Source: Antribacter soli
GTDB lineage: Bacteria; Actinomycetota; Actinomycetes; Actinomycetales; Cellulomonadaceae
Reading direction: 5' to 3'
NCBI RefSeq assembly: GCF_021568775.1
Contig: NZ_JAKGSG010000011.1
Span: 1-64,000, forward strand
DNA length: 64,000 nucleotides
Shown here: positions 53,370 through 63,434 of the stretch, one piece after another
Layout: the number at the start of each line of letters is the position of its first letter
Position numbering within the stretch: the stretch's first letter is position 1
Notes under the pieces: generated by a model
The model's database searches: none
What the model saw: the letters and a program-made list of their open reading frames with translations, nothing else
Told to the model about the DNA's origin: nothing
Translations under genes and position numbers: made by a program

Positions 53370-54203
53370 TCAGTTCAGGACGCGCGGGACGAAGTACTCC
53401 GACTGGTGCGTGTGCGCCAGCACCCACTCGATCTGCCGCGCCGTGCGGCCGCCCGTCCCGGCAGAGGCGGACGCGTCGCGGACGCGCTCCACGGCCTCGA
53501 CCGAGCCACCCTGCTGGGTCATCGCGCCCAGCGCCTCCCCGGAGTGCGCGCCCCACGCCGCCTCGATCTCGCCGAACCCGGGTTCGCCGCCCGGTCCCAC
53601 GAGCAGGGGCGTGGTCGCGCGCCGGGCGGCGGCCACGAGCGCGTCCCGGTGCGCACCCACGAGCGGCGCGTCGACGACGACGCACGCGGTGTCGTGGAGC
53701 ACGCCCGCGATGGCCACGACGGACGCCGCGCACCGGCCGGTGCCGATCACGGCCATGCGGGACGGGTCGATGCCCGGGACGGTGCGCATCGCCTGCACGG
53801 CACGCAATGCGTCGGTGAACACGTCGCGGTTGAACGGGTCTCCCAGGTCGTCTTCGCGTTCGATCTCCACCGTGAAATGGGCGAACCCCGCGCGGGCGAA
53901 CCTGGCGACGTCGGTCTCGAACGGACCGCCGGCTTCGCGCAGCTCGACGATCGTCGGCAGGCCGACGACGGCGTTGGCGGGCCGCACGAGCCGACCACGG
54001 ACCGGGCGGCCGTCGAGACCCGGGAACGAGACGTCGTCGGCGATGAGGCCGAGGGGCGCCAGCGCCGGCTCGAGGTCGGGCGTGACCTCGACCTCGCGTG
54101 AGCGGACGAGGGTGCGCGCCCAGAAGTCGTCGAACCCGGAGGGCTCGTCCGTCGCGGGAGGAGCCGCGGGGGCGAGCTCGACGATCGGCAGGTCGAACTG
54201 CAC
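53370..54203 (-). CDS. Acetylxylan-esterase-like protein lacking the catalytic serine
   Basis: A 277-residue AXE1-like protein, shorter than its 330-residue neighbour. It shares the opening FDLPIVEL, SGFDDFWARTL and FPGLDGRPVRGRLVRP. The nucleophile elbow, GASQGG in active enzymes, reads GTGRCA here, so the serine is Gly156. The acid/histidine region is also not recognisable and the C-terminus (QIEWVLAHTHQSEYF) is different. It is probably a non-catalytic binding or structural paralogue, or a decaying gene. ATG 54203 lies 198 bases downstream of the active paralogue, with the repeat element between them. Confidence 0.75.
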   Translation of the reverse strand: MQFDLPIVELAPAAPPATDEPSGFDDFWARTLVRSREVEVTPDLEPALAPLGLIADDVSFPGLDGRPVRGRLVRPANAVVGLPTIVELREAGGPFETDVARFARAGFAHFTVEIEREDDLGDPFNRDVFTDALRAVQAMRTVPGIDPSRMAVIGTGRCAASVVAIAGVLHDTACVVVDAPLVGAHRDALVAAARRATTPLLVGPGGEPGFGEIEAAWGAHSGEALGAMTQQGGSVEAVERVRDASASAGTGGRTARQIEWVLAHTHQSEYFVPRVLN

Positions 54204-54330
54204 GAGGATCCCTCCGTCGGGTACGGGCGCGGGTGCGCGCGGGTGAAGCGTTGGGCAGAGACTAGCGTTGCTTCGCTACGGGAACACACGTCCGGCCCGC
54301 GCACGCCCGGCTCGAGCGATGTCCTTCACC

Positions 54331-54404
54331 GCCTGAGCCTGCGGTTCCGCTTCGGGCGAGCGCCTCGTTCCTCGGCCCTCACCCTGCGCTGCACCTCCGG
54401 CTCA
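54331..54404 (-). repeat. Stop-codon element, copy in reverse orientation
   Basis: Read on the minus strand it begins TGAGCCGGAGGTGCAGCGCA, continues like the unit at 17309-17380 and ends GCAGGCTCAGGCGG. Its first triplet is the stop codon of the acetylxylan esterase (54402-54404). The match to the 17.3-kb unit is about 66 of 73 positions by eye. Confidence 0.85.
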
Positions 54405-55394
54405 CGCGGCGTACTTGCCCAGCCACGCCAGGTGGCGCGGGAACCGGTACGCCTCGCCGCCCTCGTGACCGTTGTAGGGGTAGACGTCGATCTCCTTCGC
54501 CGGCGCCTCGCCCGTCGTGGCGCCCCAGGCGTTGAACGCGGCGTAGACCGTCGACGGCGGGCACGTCCCGTCCATGAGGGCCACGGAGTACAGCGCCGCG
54601 GCCCGCGCGCGCCGCGCGAAGGACACCCCGTCGAGGTAGGAGAGCGTGCGCCAGACCTGGGCCGCGACCTCGGGCGACCGGTGCACGCGCAGGTACTGCG
54701 TGATCTCCGCGTACGGGAACCCGTCGGTGATCTGCACGGCGTGCCGGTAGTGCGTGAGGAAGGGGACGTCCGGCATCGCCGCGCGCAGGTCGGGCACGAG
54801 GCCCGCCACGGCCACGGAGATGCCGCCGCCCTGGCTCGCGCCCACGACCGAGACGCTCGACGCGTCGATCCCGTCGATCGCCCGGACCGCGTCCACGGCG
54901 CGCACGCCGTCGGTGAAGACACGGCGGTAGTAGTGGTCGTGGGGGTCGAGGATGCCGCGGGTCATGACCCCCGGCGACGCCGGGCCGCTGCCCACCGGGT
55001 CCGGCGTCCCGCCGCCCGCTCCCCAGCCCGAGCCCTGCCCGCGCGTGTCCATGACGAAGTGCGCGTAGCCGGCCGCGGCCAGCCCGATCCGCTCGTGCGG
55101 CAGGCCGCGCCCGCCGCCGTAGCCGAGGAACTCCACCACCGCGGGGAGCGGCCCGTCCGCGTTTGCCGGGCGGGCGAGCCACGCCTTGACGGGGTGGCCC
55201 CCGAAGCCGGGGAACGTGACGTCGTCGACCACGACCTGCGTCAGGCCCGTGTCGACCCGCTCGAGCGTCGGGGTGCCGCCGACGGCCCGCGCCTCGTCGA
55301 GGGTCGCGGTCCAGAACGCGTCGAAGTCGTCGGGCTCGTCGATCTCGGGCCTGTACGTCTCGAGGTCGGCGAGGGGCAGGTCGAAGAGTGCCAC
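54402..55394 (-). CDS. Acetylxylan esterase / cephalosporin-C deacetylase (CE7)
   Basis: A 330-residue alpha/beta hydrolase of CE7/AXE1 type, normal length. The catalytic triad is S187 in GASQGG, D275 in LMDGTCPPST and H310 in YNGHEGG. It also has DTRGQGSGW, a family signature. There is no signal peptide, so it deacetylates short imported xylo-oligosaccharides or other acetyl esters. The GTG at 55394 is chosen because GGAGG lies 6 bases upstream. The stop codon is provided by a dispersed repeat. Confidence 0.93.
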   Translation of the reverse strand: MALFDLPLADLETYRPEIDEPDDFDAFWTATLDEARAVGGTPTLERVDTGLTQVVVDDVTFPGFGGHPVKAWLARPANADGPLPAVVEFLGYGGGRGLPHERIGLAAAGYAHFVMDTRGQGSGWGAGGGTPDPVGSGPASPGVMTRGILDPHDHYYRRVFTDGVRAVDAVRAIDGIDASSVSVVGASQGGGISVAVAGLVPDLRAAMPDVPFLTHYRHAVQITDGFPYAEITQYLRVHRSPEVAAQVWRTLSYLDGVSFARRARAAALYSVALMDGTCPPSTVYAAFNAWGATTGEAPAKEIDVYPYNGHEGGEAYRFPRHLAWLGKYAA

Positions 55395-55470
55395 GGTGGT
55401 CCTCCGGAAGTGGGTCTGCACTGACGGGCCGCAGCCTAGCCGCGCGTCAGGCATCCCCAGGTGGCCCGAC

Positions 55471-55476
55471 TACCCT
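55471..55476 (+). promoter_or_regulatory. -10 box for a leaderless ABC-F message
   Basis: TACCCT lies 6 bases upstream of the GTG start at 55483, and no ribosome site is visible. This geometry places the transcription start at the start codon, as in leaderless actinobacterial genes. Confidence 0.5.
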
Positions 55477-55482
55477 TTTCTG

Positions 55483-57491
<2,009 letters not shown>

Positions 57492-57495
<4 letters not shown>

Positions 57496-57971
57496 CACTC
57501 GATGACGAGGTCGACCGGACGATCGTGCAGGCGCTGCGCGAGGACGGGCGGACGACGCTCGCGCAGCTGTCGGAGCTGTCGGGGCTGTCGCTGTCGGCGG
57601 TGCAGGTGCGGGTGCGCAAGCTCGAGGCGCGCGGTGTGATCACGGGCTATCGGGCGGTGGTGGACCCCGAGCGGATCGGGCTGCCGCTGACCGCGTTCGT
57701 GGAGGTGACGCCGTTCGACCAGTCGCAGGAGGACGACGCGCCCGAGCGGCTGCGTGACCTGCCGGGGATCGAGGCCTGCTACTCCGTGGCCGGTGCCTCG
57801 AACTACCTGCTGCTGGCGCGGGTTGCCTCCCCGCGGGCCCTGGAGGAGCTGCTCGGCATGATCCGGCGCGAGGCGCAGGTGGCCACACGGTCCACGATCG
57901 TGCTCCAGACGTACTTCGAGGGGCGGTCGGTGACCCCGCCCGACCCGAGGGCCGGTGCCGACGGCTCCTAG
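57492..57971 (+). CDS. Lrp/AsnC-family regulator
   Basis: A 159-residue feast/famine regulator. The winged helix (DRTIVQALREDGRTTLAQLSE) occupies the first ~60 residues and the RAM ligand-binding domain the rest. The ATG overlaps the ABC-F stop (ATGA). The next gene is lysine 6-aminotransferase. In Mycobacterium tuberculosis the Lrp gene lies beside lat, so control of lat is likely, through an inverted repeat at 57984-58020. Confidence 0.92.
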
Positions 57972-57983
57972 TGTGCCACGGGA

Positions 57984-58029
57984 GAAGTTCTTGGGAGTCT
58001 TGCTCCTACCGAAAGACTTCCCCTACTGT
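57984..58029 (+). promoter_or_regulatory. Promoter and possible Lrp site of lat
   Basis: -35 TTGCTC (58000-58005) and -10 TACTGT (58024-58029) are 18 bases apart and end 6 bases before the ATG, giving a probably leaderless message. GAAGTTCTT (57984-57992) and AAAGACTTC (58012-58020) form an imperfect inverted repeat around the -35 box that could bind the upstream Lrp protein. Confidence 0.55.
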
Positions 58030-58035
58030 CGCGCT

Positions 58036-59361
58036 ATGGCCGATACCTTTTCTGTTGAGCCCGCCGAGGTGCTCAACACCCTCCGGGCACACCTCCTCGT
58101 CGACGGGTACGACCTCGTGCTGGACCTGGAGAAGTCCCGCGGGTCTGTCCTGGTCGACGCGCGCGACGGGCGCGAGTGGACGGACCTGTTCACGTTCTTC
58201 GCGTCCTCCCCGCTCGGGATGAACCACCCCGCGCTCGCCGAGGATGCGACCTTCCGTGAGGAGCTGCTGACCGCAGCCCTCAACAAGCCGTCGAACTCGG
58301 ACATCTACTCCGTCGAGATGGCGCGCTTCGTCGCCACCTTCTCCCGGGTGCTCGGCGACCCCGCGCTGCCGCACCTGTTCTTCGTCGACGGCGGGGCGCT
58401 CGCCGTCGAGAACGCCCTCAAGGTGGCGTTCGACTGGAAGTCCCGCTGGAACGAGGCGCACGGCATCTCGCCGGAGCTCGGGACGAAGGTGCTGCACCTC
58501 GAGCACGCGTTCCACGGGCGCTCCGGATACACGATGTCCCTGACCAACACGGAGCCCGGCAAGGTCGCCCGGTACCCGAAGTTCGACTGGCCGCGCATCC
58601 CTGCGCCGTACACCGGGACCGACGCGGACGGCACGCCGCGCGACGTCGAGGCGCTGGAGGCCGCCGCGCTCGCCGCGGCCCGCGCGGCGTTCGAGGCCCA
58701 CCCGCACGACATCGCGTGCTTCATCATGGAGCCGATCCAGGGCGAGGGCGGGGACCACCACTTCCGGCCGTCCTTCCTGCAGGGCATGCAGGCGCTGTGC
58801 CGGGAGTTCGACGCGCTGTTCATCATGGACGAGGTGCAGACGGGCGCAGGCCTCACCGGCACCGCGTGGGCGTACCAGCAGCTCGGCGTGCAGCCCGACG
58901 TCGTCGCGTTCGGCAAGAAGACGCAGGTCTGCGGGATCATGGCGGGCGGCCGCGTCGACGAGGTGCCCGACAACGTGTTCCGCGTGTCGTCGCGGATCAA
59001 CTCCACGTGGGGCGGCAACCTCGCCGACATGGTGCGCTCCCGCCGGATCCTCGAGGTGTACGAGGCCGAGGGGCTGATCGACCGCGCCGCGGCCCTCGGA
59101 GCGCGGCTCCTGGAGCTGCTGGGCGAGCTCGGGTCGCGGTACTCCGTGGTGACCGACGTGCGCGGCCGCGGGCTCATGTGCGCGCTCTCGCTGCCGTCGC
59201 GGGAGGTCCGGGACCGGGTGCTCGCCGGGCTGGCCGAGCGCGGGGTCCTCGTGCTCGGCTGCGGCGAGCGGTCGCTGCGGTTCCGGCCGGCGCTCACGGT
59301 GGACCACGCCACGCTGGACCGCGGGGTGACGGCCCTGGACGAGACGCTGGCCGCGCTCTGA
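58036..59361 (+). CDS. lat: L-lysine 6-aminotransferase
   Basis: A 441-residue class III PLP aminotransferase that removes the epsilon-amino group of lysine to give a semialdehyde and glutamate. The PLP lysine is K294 or K295 in AFGKKTQVCG, and the cofactor aspartate lies in FIMDEVQTG. The FVDGGALAVENALKVAFDWK segment is typical of the Lat subgroup. It follows an Lrp gene, as in mycobacteria. A role in lysine catabolism or stress response is likely. The 3' side runs into a hairpin repeat cluster. Confidence 0.93.
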   Translation: MADTFSVEPAEVLNTLRAHLLVDGYDLVLDLEKSRGSVLVDARDGREWTDLFTFFASSPLGMNHPALAEDATFREELLTAALNKPSNSDIYSVEMARFVATFSRVLGDPALPHLFFVDGGALAVENALKVAFDWKSRWNEAHGISPELGTKVLHLEHAFHGRSGYTMSLTNTEPGKVARYPKFDWPRIPAPYTGTDADGTPRDVEALEAAALAAARAAFEAHPHDIACFIMEPIQGEGGDHHFRPSFLQGMQALCREFDALFIMDEVQTGAGLTGTAWAYQQLGVQPDVVAFGKKTQVCGIMAGGRVDEVPDNVFRVSSRINSTWGGNLADMVRSRRILEVYEAEGLIDRAAALGARLLELLGELGSRYSVVTDVRGRGLMCALSLPSREVRDRVLAGLAERGVLVLGCGERSLRFRPALTVDHATLDRGVTALDETLAAL

Positions 59362-59363
59362 CT

Positions 59364-59492
59364 CCTCGGACGCACCCACTACCTCGGCGGGATGGGTCTG
59401 CCGAGATTGTGACTCTGTCGGACGGACCGACTATCTCGGCGGGATGTGTGTGTCGAGATAGTGACTTCGTCCGGCGGAGTGACTACCTCGCG
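59364..59492. repeat. Cluster of hairpin repeats after lat
   Basis: There are about two and a half units. A right half ends at 59392, one unit runs 59401-59443 and another 59453-59491. Each has arms of the type CGAGATAGT and ACTATCTCG around a CTGTCGGACGG-like centre. They match the copy at 24640-24720. Being directly downstream of lat, they may terminate its message. The rest of the gap up to 59587 shows no gene. Confidence 0.7.
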
Positions 59493-59587
59493 AGTCACTG
59501 ACAGCAGTTTTGGGTTGAAAGCCCGAAGCGCCGCTTCCGCGTAGTAGAGACGGATTGTTACGCTCGCCCCCGGCACGGGGAGGGCTG

Positions 59588-60133
59588 ATGGCCGAACGCA
59601 GCACGGGCTTGGTGCACATCGCCGGCATCGTCGTCGGCGTCGCGCTCGTGGCCTACATGGTCTCGTTCGGTGACCAGGCGCGGAACGGGTGGACGGACCG
59701 GGACAGGGTCGGCGCGTGCGACAACATCGCCGGCGACACCGCCGGCGGCGAGGTGCTCGCGGTCCAGAGCGTTCTGTGGGCCGTCGAAGGGTACGAGCCC
59801 GTCGACAGCAAGTGGGACCGCGGGACGGAGAACGCGACGCGGGCGTTCCAGTCGTACGCCGGGTTGCCTGCCGACGGCTGCGTCGCCGACCCCACCTGGG
59901 TGACGATGCGTGCGCTCGCCGTCTCGATCTGCGCCCCCGGTCACGACTGCGGCGGGCCGGACCACCGGATCGCCCTCGCAAGCCCCGTCGAGCCACGCGA
60001 GGCCTGGTTCGCGGCGGCCGACTGCGACTGGGGCACGTACGTGCTCCCGGGCGTCGCGCGGAGCCCCGTGTCGTCGGGGCAGACCTACGCCTTCCGCGAG
60101 GACGAGCTCGAACCCCTCGGCTGCAAGGACTGA
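59588..60133 (+). CDS. Exported protein with peptidoglycan-binding domain
   Basis: A 181-residue protein with an N-terminal membrane anchor or signal (VHIAGIVVGVALVAYMVSF). It is followed by a peptidoglycan-binding-1-like module: VLAVQSVLWAVEGYEPVDSKWDRGTENATRAFQSYAGLPADGCVADPTW has the helix-turn and the G-x-x-T-x-x-A-x-x-x-F pattern. Six cysteines outside the membrane segment suggest disulphides. The ATG at 59588 follows a GGGGAGGG site. It sits directly upstream of a second membrane protein and is probably co-transcribed. Confidence 0.75.
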   Translation: MAERSTGLVHIAGIVVGVALVAYMVSFGDQARNGWTDRDRVGACDNIAGDTAGGEVLAVQSVLWAVEGYEPVDSKWDRGTENATRAFQSYAGLPADGCVADPTWVTMRALAVSICAPGHDCGGPDHRIALASPVEPREAWFAAADCDWGTYVLPGVARSPVSSGQTYAFREDELEPLGCKD

Positions 60134-60134
60134 G

Positions 60135-60824
60135 ATGGTCACCAACCTGCCGGACTCCCGGCGGATCGACGTCCCGCCCGCCCTCGCCGTCGGCGGGATA
60201 GCGGCCCTGGTCATCGTGGCGCTCGTGGCGCTCGTCGGCTGGATCAGCGGCCTGCTCGGCTCCGAGGAACCGCCGTCGGCCGCCCCCGACGCGAGCGACC
60301 TCACAGCCGGGACCTGCGCGGCCGACCTGCCGCAGCCCACCTGGGTGCCCGACGGCGTCACGGGCGCCGCGGTCGAGTGCCCCGAGGCCATCTCCGGCCG
60401 GATCGGGTACCTCGCCTCCACCGACCACATCGGCACGTGGGTCGTGTACTCGCTGTCCGGCGACGCCAACGCGGAGGCGCTGCCCGGTTCGGCGCCGGAG
60501 ACGTGGAAGCGGGCCGACACCGACGGCGGCGGGATCCACCCTGCCGCGTCGATCGTGTTCGTCGCCTACCCGGGGGCCGACGAGATCTCCGAGGAGCTGC
60601 ACGGTGCCAACGTCACCGTCGACTCGGTCGACCTGGAGGACGGTCCGAAGGCCCGCCTCACCCGCGTGGACAACAACGGCTACGGGCCGGTCCGCCTCGA
60701 GTGGACCGACGACGACGGCTCGTACCTCCTGCTCACCGTCGTGGGCCGGACCCCCGCCGGCCGCGCGGGCCCCACGGTGGACGAGCTGATCCGGATGGCC
60801 TCGAGCGTCGCGCCCCAGGGCTAG
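60135..60824 (+). CDS. Unrecognised membrane-anchored protein (229 aa)
   Basis: One N-terminal membrane helix (AVGGIAALVIVALVALVGWI) and an external ~180-residue domain that I do not recognise. The domain contains two cysteines (CAADLP, VECPEA) that may pair and ends with VDELIRMASSV. It starts one base after the upstream stop, so it is translated together with the peptidoglycan-binding protein and probably works at the wall. Confidence 0.65.
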   Translation: MVTNLPDSRRIDVPPALAVGGIAALVIVALVALVGWISGLLGSEEPPSAAPDASDLTAGTCAADLPQPTWVPDGVTGAAVECPEAISGRIGYLASTDHIGTWVVYSLSGDANAEALPGSAPETWKRADTDGGGIHPAASIVFVAYPGADEISEELHGANVTVDSVDLEDGPKARLTRVDNNGYGPVRLEWTDDDGSYLLLTVVGRTPAGRAGPTVDELIRMASSVAPQG

Positions 60825-60854
60825 CGGGAGACCTGTGCCAGCGGGAGGTCCGTG

Positions 60855-62138
60855 CTAGCGGGGCAGCGCCGGACGCCGGGTCGCCGCGAGGATCGACACC
60901 GTCATGAGCGTGAGCGCGCCGAGCACCACGAGAAGCGGCGCGTCCCAGCCGCCGGTTGCCACGTGCACCGCTCCCAGGACGGACGGGCCCGTCGCCGCGC
61001 ACGTGTAACCGATCGCCTGTACGGCGGCCGCCGTCTGCCGCGTCTGCGTGATGGTCTCGGTCCGCTGCGCGACCACCGTGAAGATCACCGCGAAGTTCCC
61101 GCCCTGCGCCACGCCCGCCAGGGAGCACCACAGCGCCCACGCGTCCGGCGCGAGCAGCAGGCCGACGGGCAGCGACAGCCACAGCGCGGCCATCGTCGCC
61201 GCGACCCAGCGCATCGGCATGCGGGTCGCCAGCGCGGCCGGCACCGCCACGCCACCCGCGATGGCCAGGAGCTGGAAGAGCGACGCCGCACCGCCCGCGG
61301 TCGCGGGCGCCGCCCCCAGCAGGTCGCCGAGCAGCTCGGGGAGCCACCCCGTCACTGCGAAGTAGGAGAACGACTGGCCGACGAACGCGCCTGCGAGCAG
61401 CCAGGTCACCGGTCGGCGCAGCACGCTGCCCGACGCCGGTAGCGCGCCCGGGTGCAGCGCCTCGCCCGGGGCGAGGCTCGCCACGGCGCGTGCCACGGCG
61501 GGTGCCGCGAGGGGCGAGGCGACCGCCCGGGGCGGGCGTCCGACGTCGGACACGGGGCGCGTGACCCACAGCCAGACCGCCAGGGCGACCACTGCCATCA
61601 GCGACCACGACGCGAGGGCGCCCTGCCAGCCCAGGCTTGCCGCGAACGGGACCGTGAGCGTCGTGGTGAGGACGGTGCCCACGTTCAGTGCCGACGTGTA
61701 CAGGCCGGTCGCCGTCGCGGCCCGGGGGGCGAAGTCGCGCGCGACGATCACGGGGACGACGACGTTGCCCACCGTGATCGCCGAGCCGATGACGACCGTG
61801 CCGGCGAACGCCGCGGCCACGCCGACGGTGCCCTCGCCGAGGGACCGCAGCAGCGAGCCGGCGATCACGCCGGACAGGGCGACCGTCACCGCCCGGTACG
61901 GGCCGATCCGCGCGATGAGCGCCGACGCGGCGGGTGCGACGACGGCGAAGCACAGGACGGGAAGGCCGGTCAGGAGGCCCGCGGTGGTGGGGTCCAGACC
62001 CAGGCCGTCGGCGACGTCGGTGACGATCGGCGGTACGGCCGTGATGGCAGCGCGGAGGTTGAGTGCGAAGACGAGAAGGGCGACGAGTAGCGCGGCCGAG
62101 CCGGCCTTGTTGGTGCTCACGATGGCGCCATTGTCCAT
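60855..62138 (-). CDS. MFS transporter (CynX/NimT-like)
   Basis: A 427-residue major facilitator with twelve predicted helices. The opening FALNLRAAITAVPPIV and the second-half start GAFVGQSFSYFAVTGWLPELL are typical of the CynX/NimT cyanate-permease-like subfamily. Substrates in the family vary: cyanate, nitroimidazoles and other small molecules. It lies downstream of a MarR gene on the same strand and is probably its target. The intergenic region is disrupted by a G/C homopolymer block. Confidence 0.9.
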   Translation of the reverse strand: MDNGAIVSTNKAGSAALLVALLVFALNLRAAITAVPPIVTDVADGLGLDPTTAGLLTGLPVLCFAVVAPAASALIARIGPYRAVTVALSGVIAGSLLRSLGEGTVGVAAAFAGTVVIGSAITVGNVVVPVIVARDFAPRAATATGLYTSALNVGTVLTTTLTVPFAASLGWQGALASWSLMAVVALAVWLWVTRPVSDVGRPPRAVASPLAAPAVARAVASLAPGEALHPGALPASGSVLRRPVTWLLAGAFVGQSFSYFAVTGWLPELLGDLLGAAPATAGGAASLFQLLAIAGGVAVPAALATRMPMRWVAATMAALWLSLPVGLLLAPDAWALWCSLAGVAQGGNFAVIFTVVAQRTETITQTRQTAAAVQAIGYTCAATGPSVLGAVHVATGGWDAPLLVVLGALTLMTVSILAATRRPALPR

Positions 62139-62179
62139 CGGCGAGTGGGTGCCTCGCGCAACGGTCCGCCCCTCCGTGT

Positions 62180-62265
<86 letters not shown>

Positions 62266-62282
62266 GCGAGGGGGCGGTCGGC

Positions 62283-62849
62283 TCAGTCGTCGAACTGGGC
62301 GGCCACCGTGCGCAGCAGCGCCGCCAGCTGCGGGCGCTCAGCGGGGGAGAGCGCGGCGAGCACGTCGGCCTCGACGTCCAGCAGGTCGCTCATCGCCGCG
62401 TCGACCCGACGCAGTCCGGCGGGCGTGAGGCGAACAAGGACGCCGCGGCGGTCGTCGGGCGCGCGGTGCCGACCGACCAGGCCGCGCTCCTCGAGCCGGT
62501 CGATCCGGTTGGTCATGGTGCCGCTCGTGACGAGCGTCTGCGTGACGAGCGCGCCGGGCGACAGCTGGTACGGGTCGCCCGAGCGGCGCAGCGCCGAGAG
62601 CACGTCGAACTCCCACGTCTCCAGGCTGTGCCGGGCGAACGCGCCGCGCCGTGCGAGGTCGAGGTGGCGGGCCAGGCGGGACACGCGACTGAAGACCGTG
62701 AGCGGTTCGACGTCGAGGTCCGGCCGCACGTGCTGCCACGCGGCGACGATGCGGTCTACCTCGTCGGCGGGGGTCGCCCCGCCGGCGCCCGCGGCCGCAG
62801 GAAGCGCACCGACCGCCGGCACGCCGACCTGCGGGTGAGCCTGCTCCAT
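62283..62849 (-). CDS. MarR-family regulator
   Basis: A 188-residue winged-helix dimer. The DNA-binding part is LSPGALVTQTLVTSGTMTNRIDRLEERGLV, followed by the wing RAPDDRRGVLVRLT and dimerisation helices at both ends. The ATG at 62849 is used because sequence further upstream reads as shadow of the next gene. It is divergent from the nitroreductase-like gene and upstream of the MFS exporter. Ligand-relieved repression of the exporter is the usual logic for such pairs. Confidence 0.92.
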   Translation of the reverse strand: MEQAHPQVGVPAVGALPAAAGAGGATPADEVDRIVAAWQHVRPDLDVEPLTVFSRVSRLARHLDLARRGAFARHSLETWEFDVLSALRRSGDPYQLSPGALVTQTLVTSGTMTNRIDRLEERGLVGRHRAPDDRRGVLVRLTPAGLRRVDAAMSDLLDVEADVLAALSPAERPQLAALLRTVAAQFDD

Positions 62850-62921
62850 GACGCGAGCGTACCGGAATATCTCGACGTCAAGACTCTTGATGACCGGGCG
62901 GCGCGCCGCTAGCGTGAGCCC

Positions 62922-63398
62922 GTGCCTCGTCCAGTGCGTTCCGCGGTCGCGTGGGTCTCCCGCACCCCCGTGTTCCGCCGGCTCGGGCCGGTGATGATGC
63001 CGCCGCTCGAGCGGGCCGTGGCCGCGCTGTCCGGCGGGAGGCTCCAGGCCAGCAGCCTGGTGCTCCCGTCCCTGGTGCTGCACACCACGGGAGCGCGCTC
63101 CGGCCTGGCACGCGACACCGTCCTCATGTGCGCCCCGGAGCGGGGCGGGTACCTGGTGGCGGGGTCGAACTTCGGGCGGCCGGACCACCCTGCGTGGACC
63201 GCCAATCTGCTGGCCCACCCCGGCGCGGCCGTCACGGTGCGCGGACGCCGGGTCCCGGTCCGGGCCGAGCTGCTTGCCGGCGCCGAGCGGGAGGCTGCTC
63301 TGGAGGCGCTCGAAGGCGGTATGCCCGGCTTCCGCGACTACGAGCGGCTCGCCGGGCGCGAGCTGCGGGTCTTCCGGCTGCACGTGAAACAGCCCTGA
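62922..63398 (+). CDS. Deazaflavin (F420)-dependent nitroreductase-family protein
   Basis: A 158-residue split-barrel protein of the DDN/DUF385 family, whose members reduce substrates with F420H2. The core LHTTGARSGLARDTVLMCAPERGGYLVAGSNFG and the WTANLLAHPGAAVTV segment are diagnostic. It is divergent from the MarR gene. The family implies that F420 is made by this organism, in line with the F420-type oxidoreductase remnant at 32.4 kb. The substrate is unknown. Confidence 0.88.
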   Translation: MPRPVRSAVAWVSRTPVFRRLGPVMMPPLERAVAALSGGRLQASSLVLPSLVLHTTGARSGLARDTVLMCAPERGGYLVAGSNFGRPDHPAWTANLLAHPGAAVTVRGRRVPVRAELLAGAEREAALEALEGGMPGFRDYERLAGRELRVFRLHVKQP

Positions 63399-63434
63399 CA
63401 CGGCCCCGAGACGGCCGCGGGGCAGAATGTCCTT

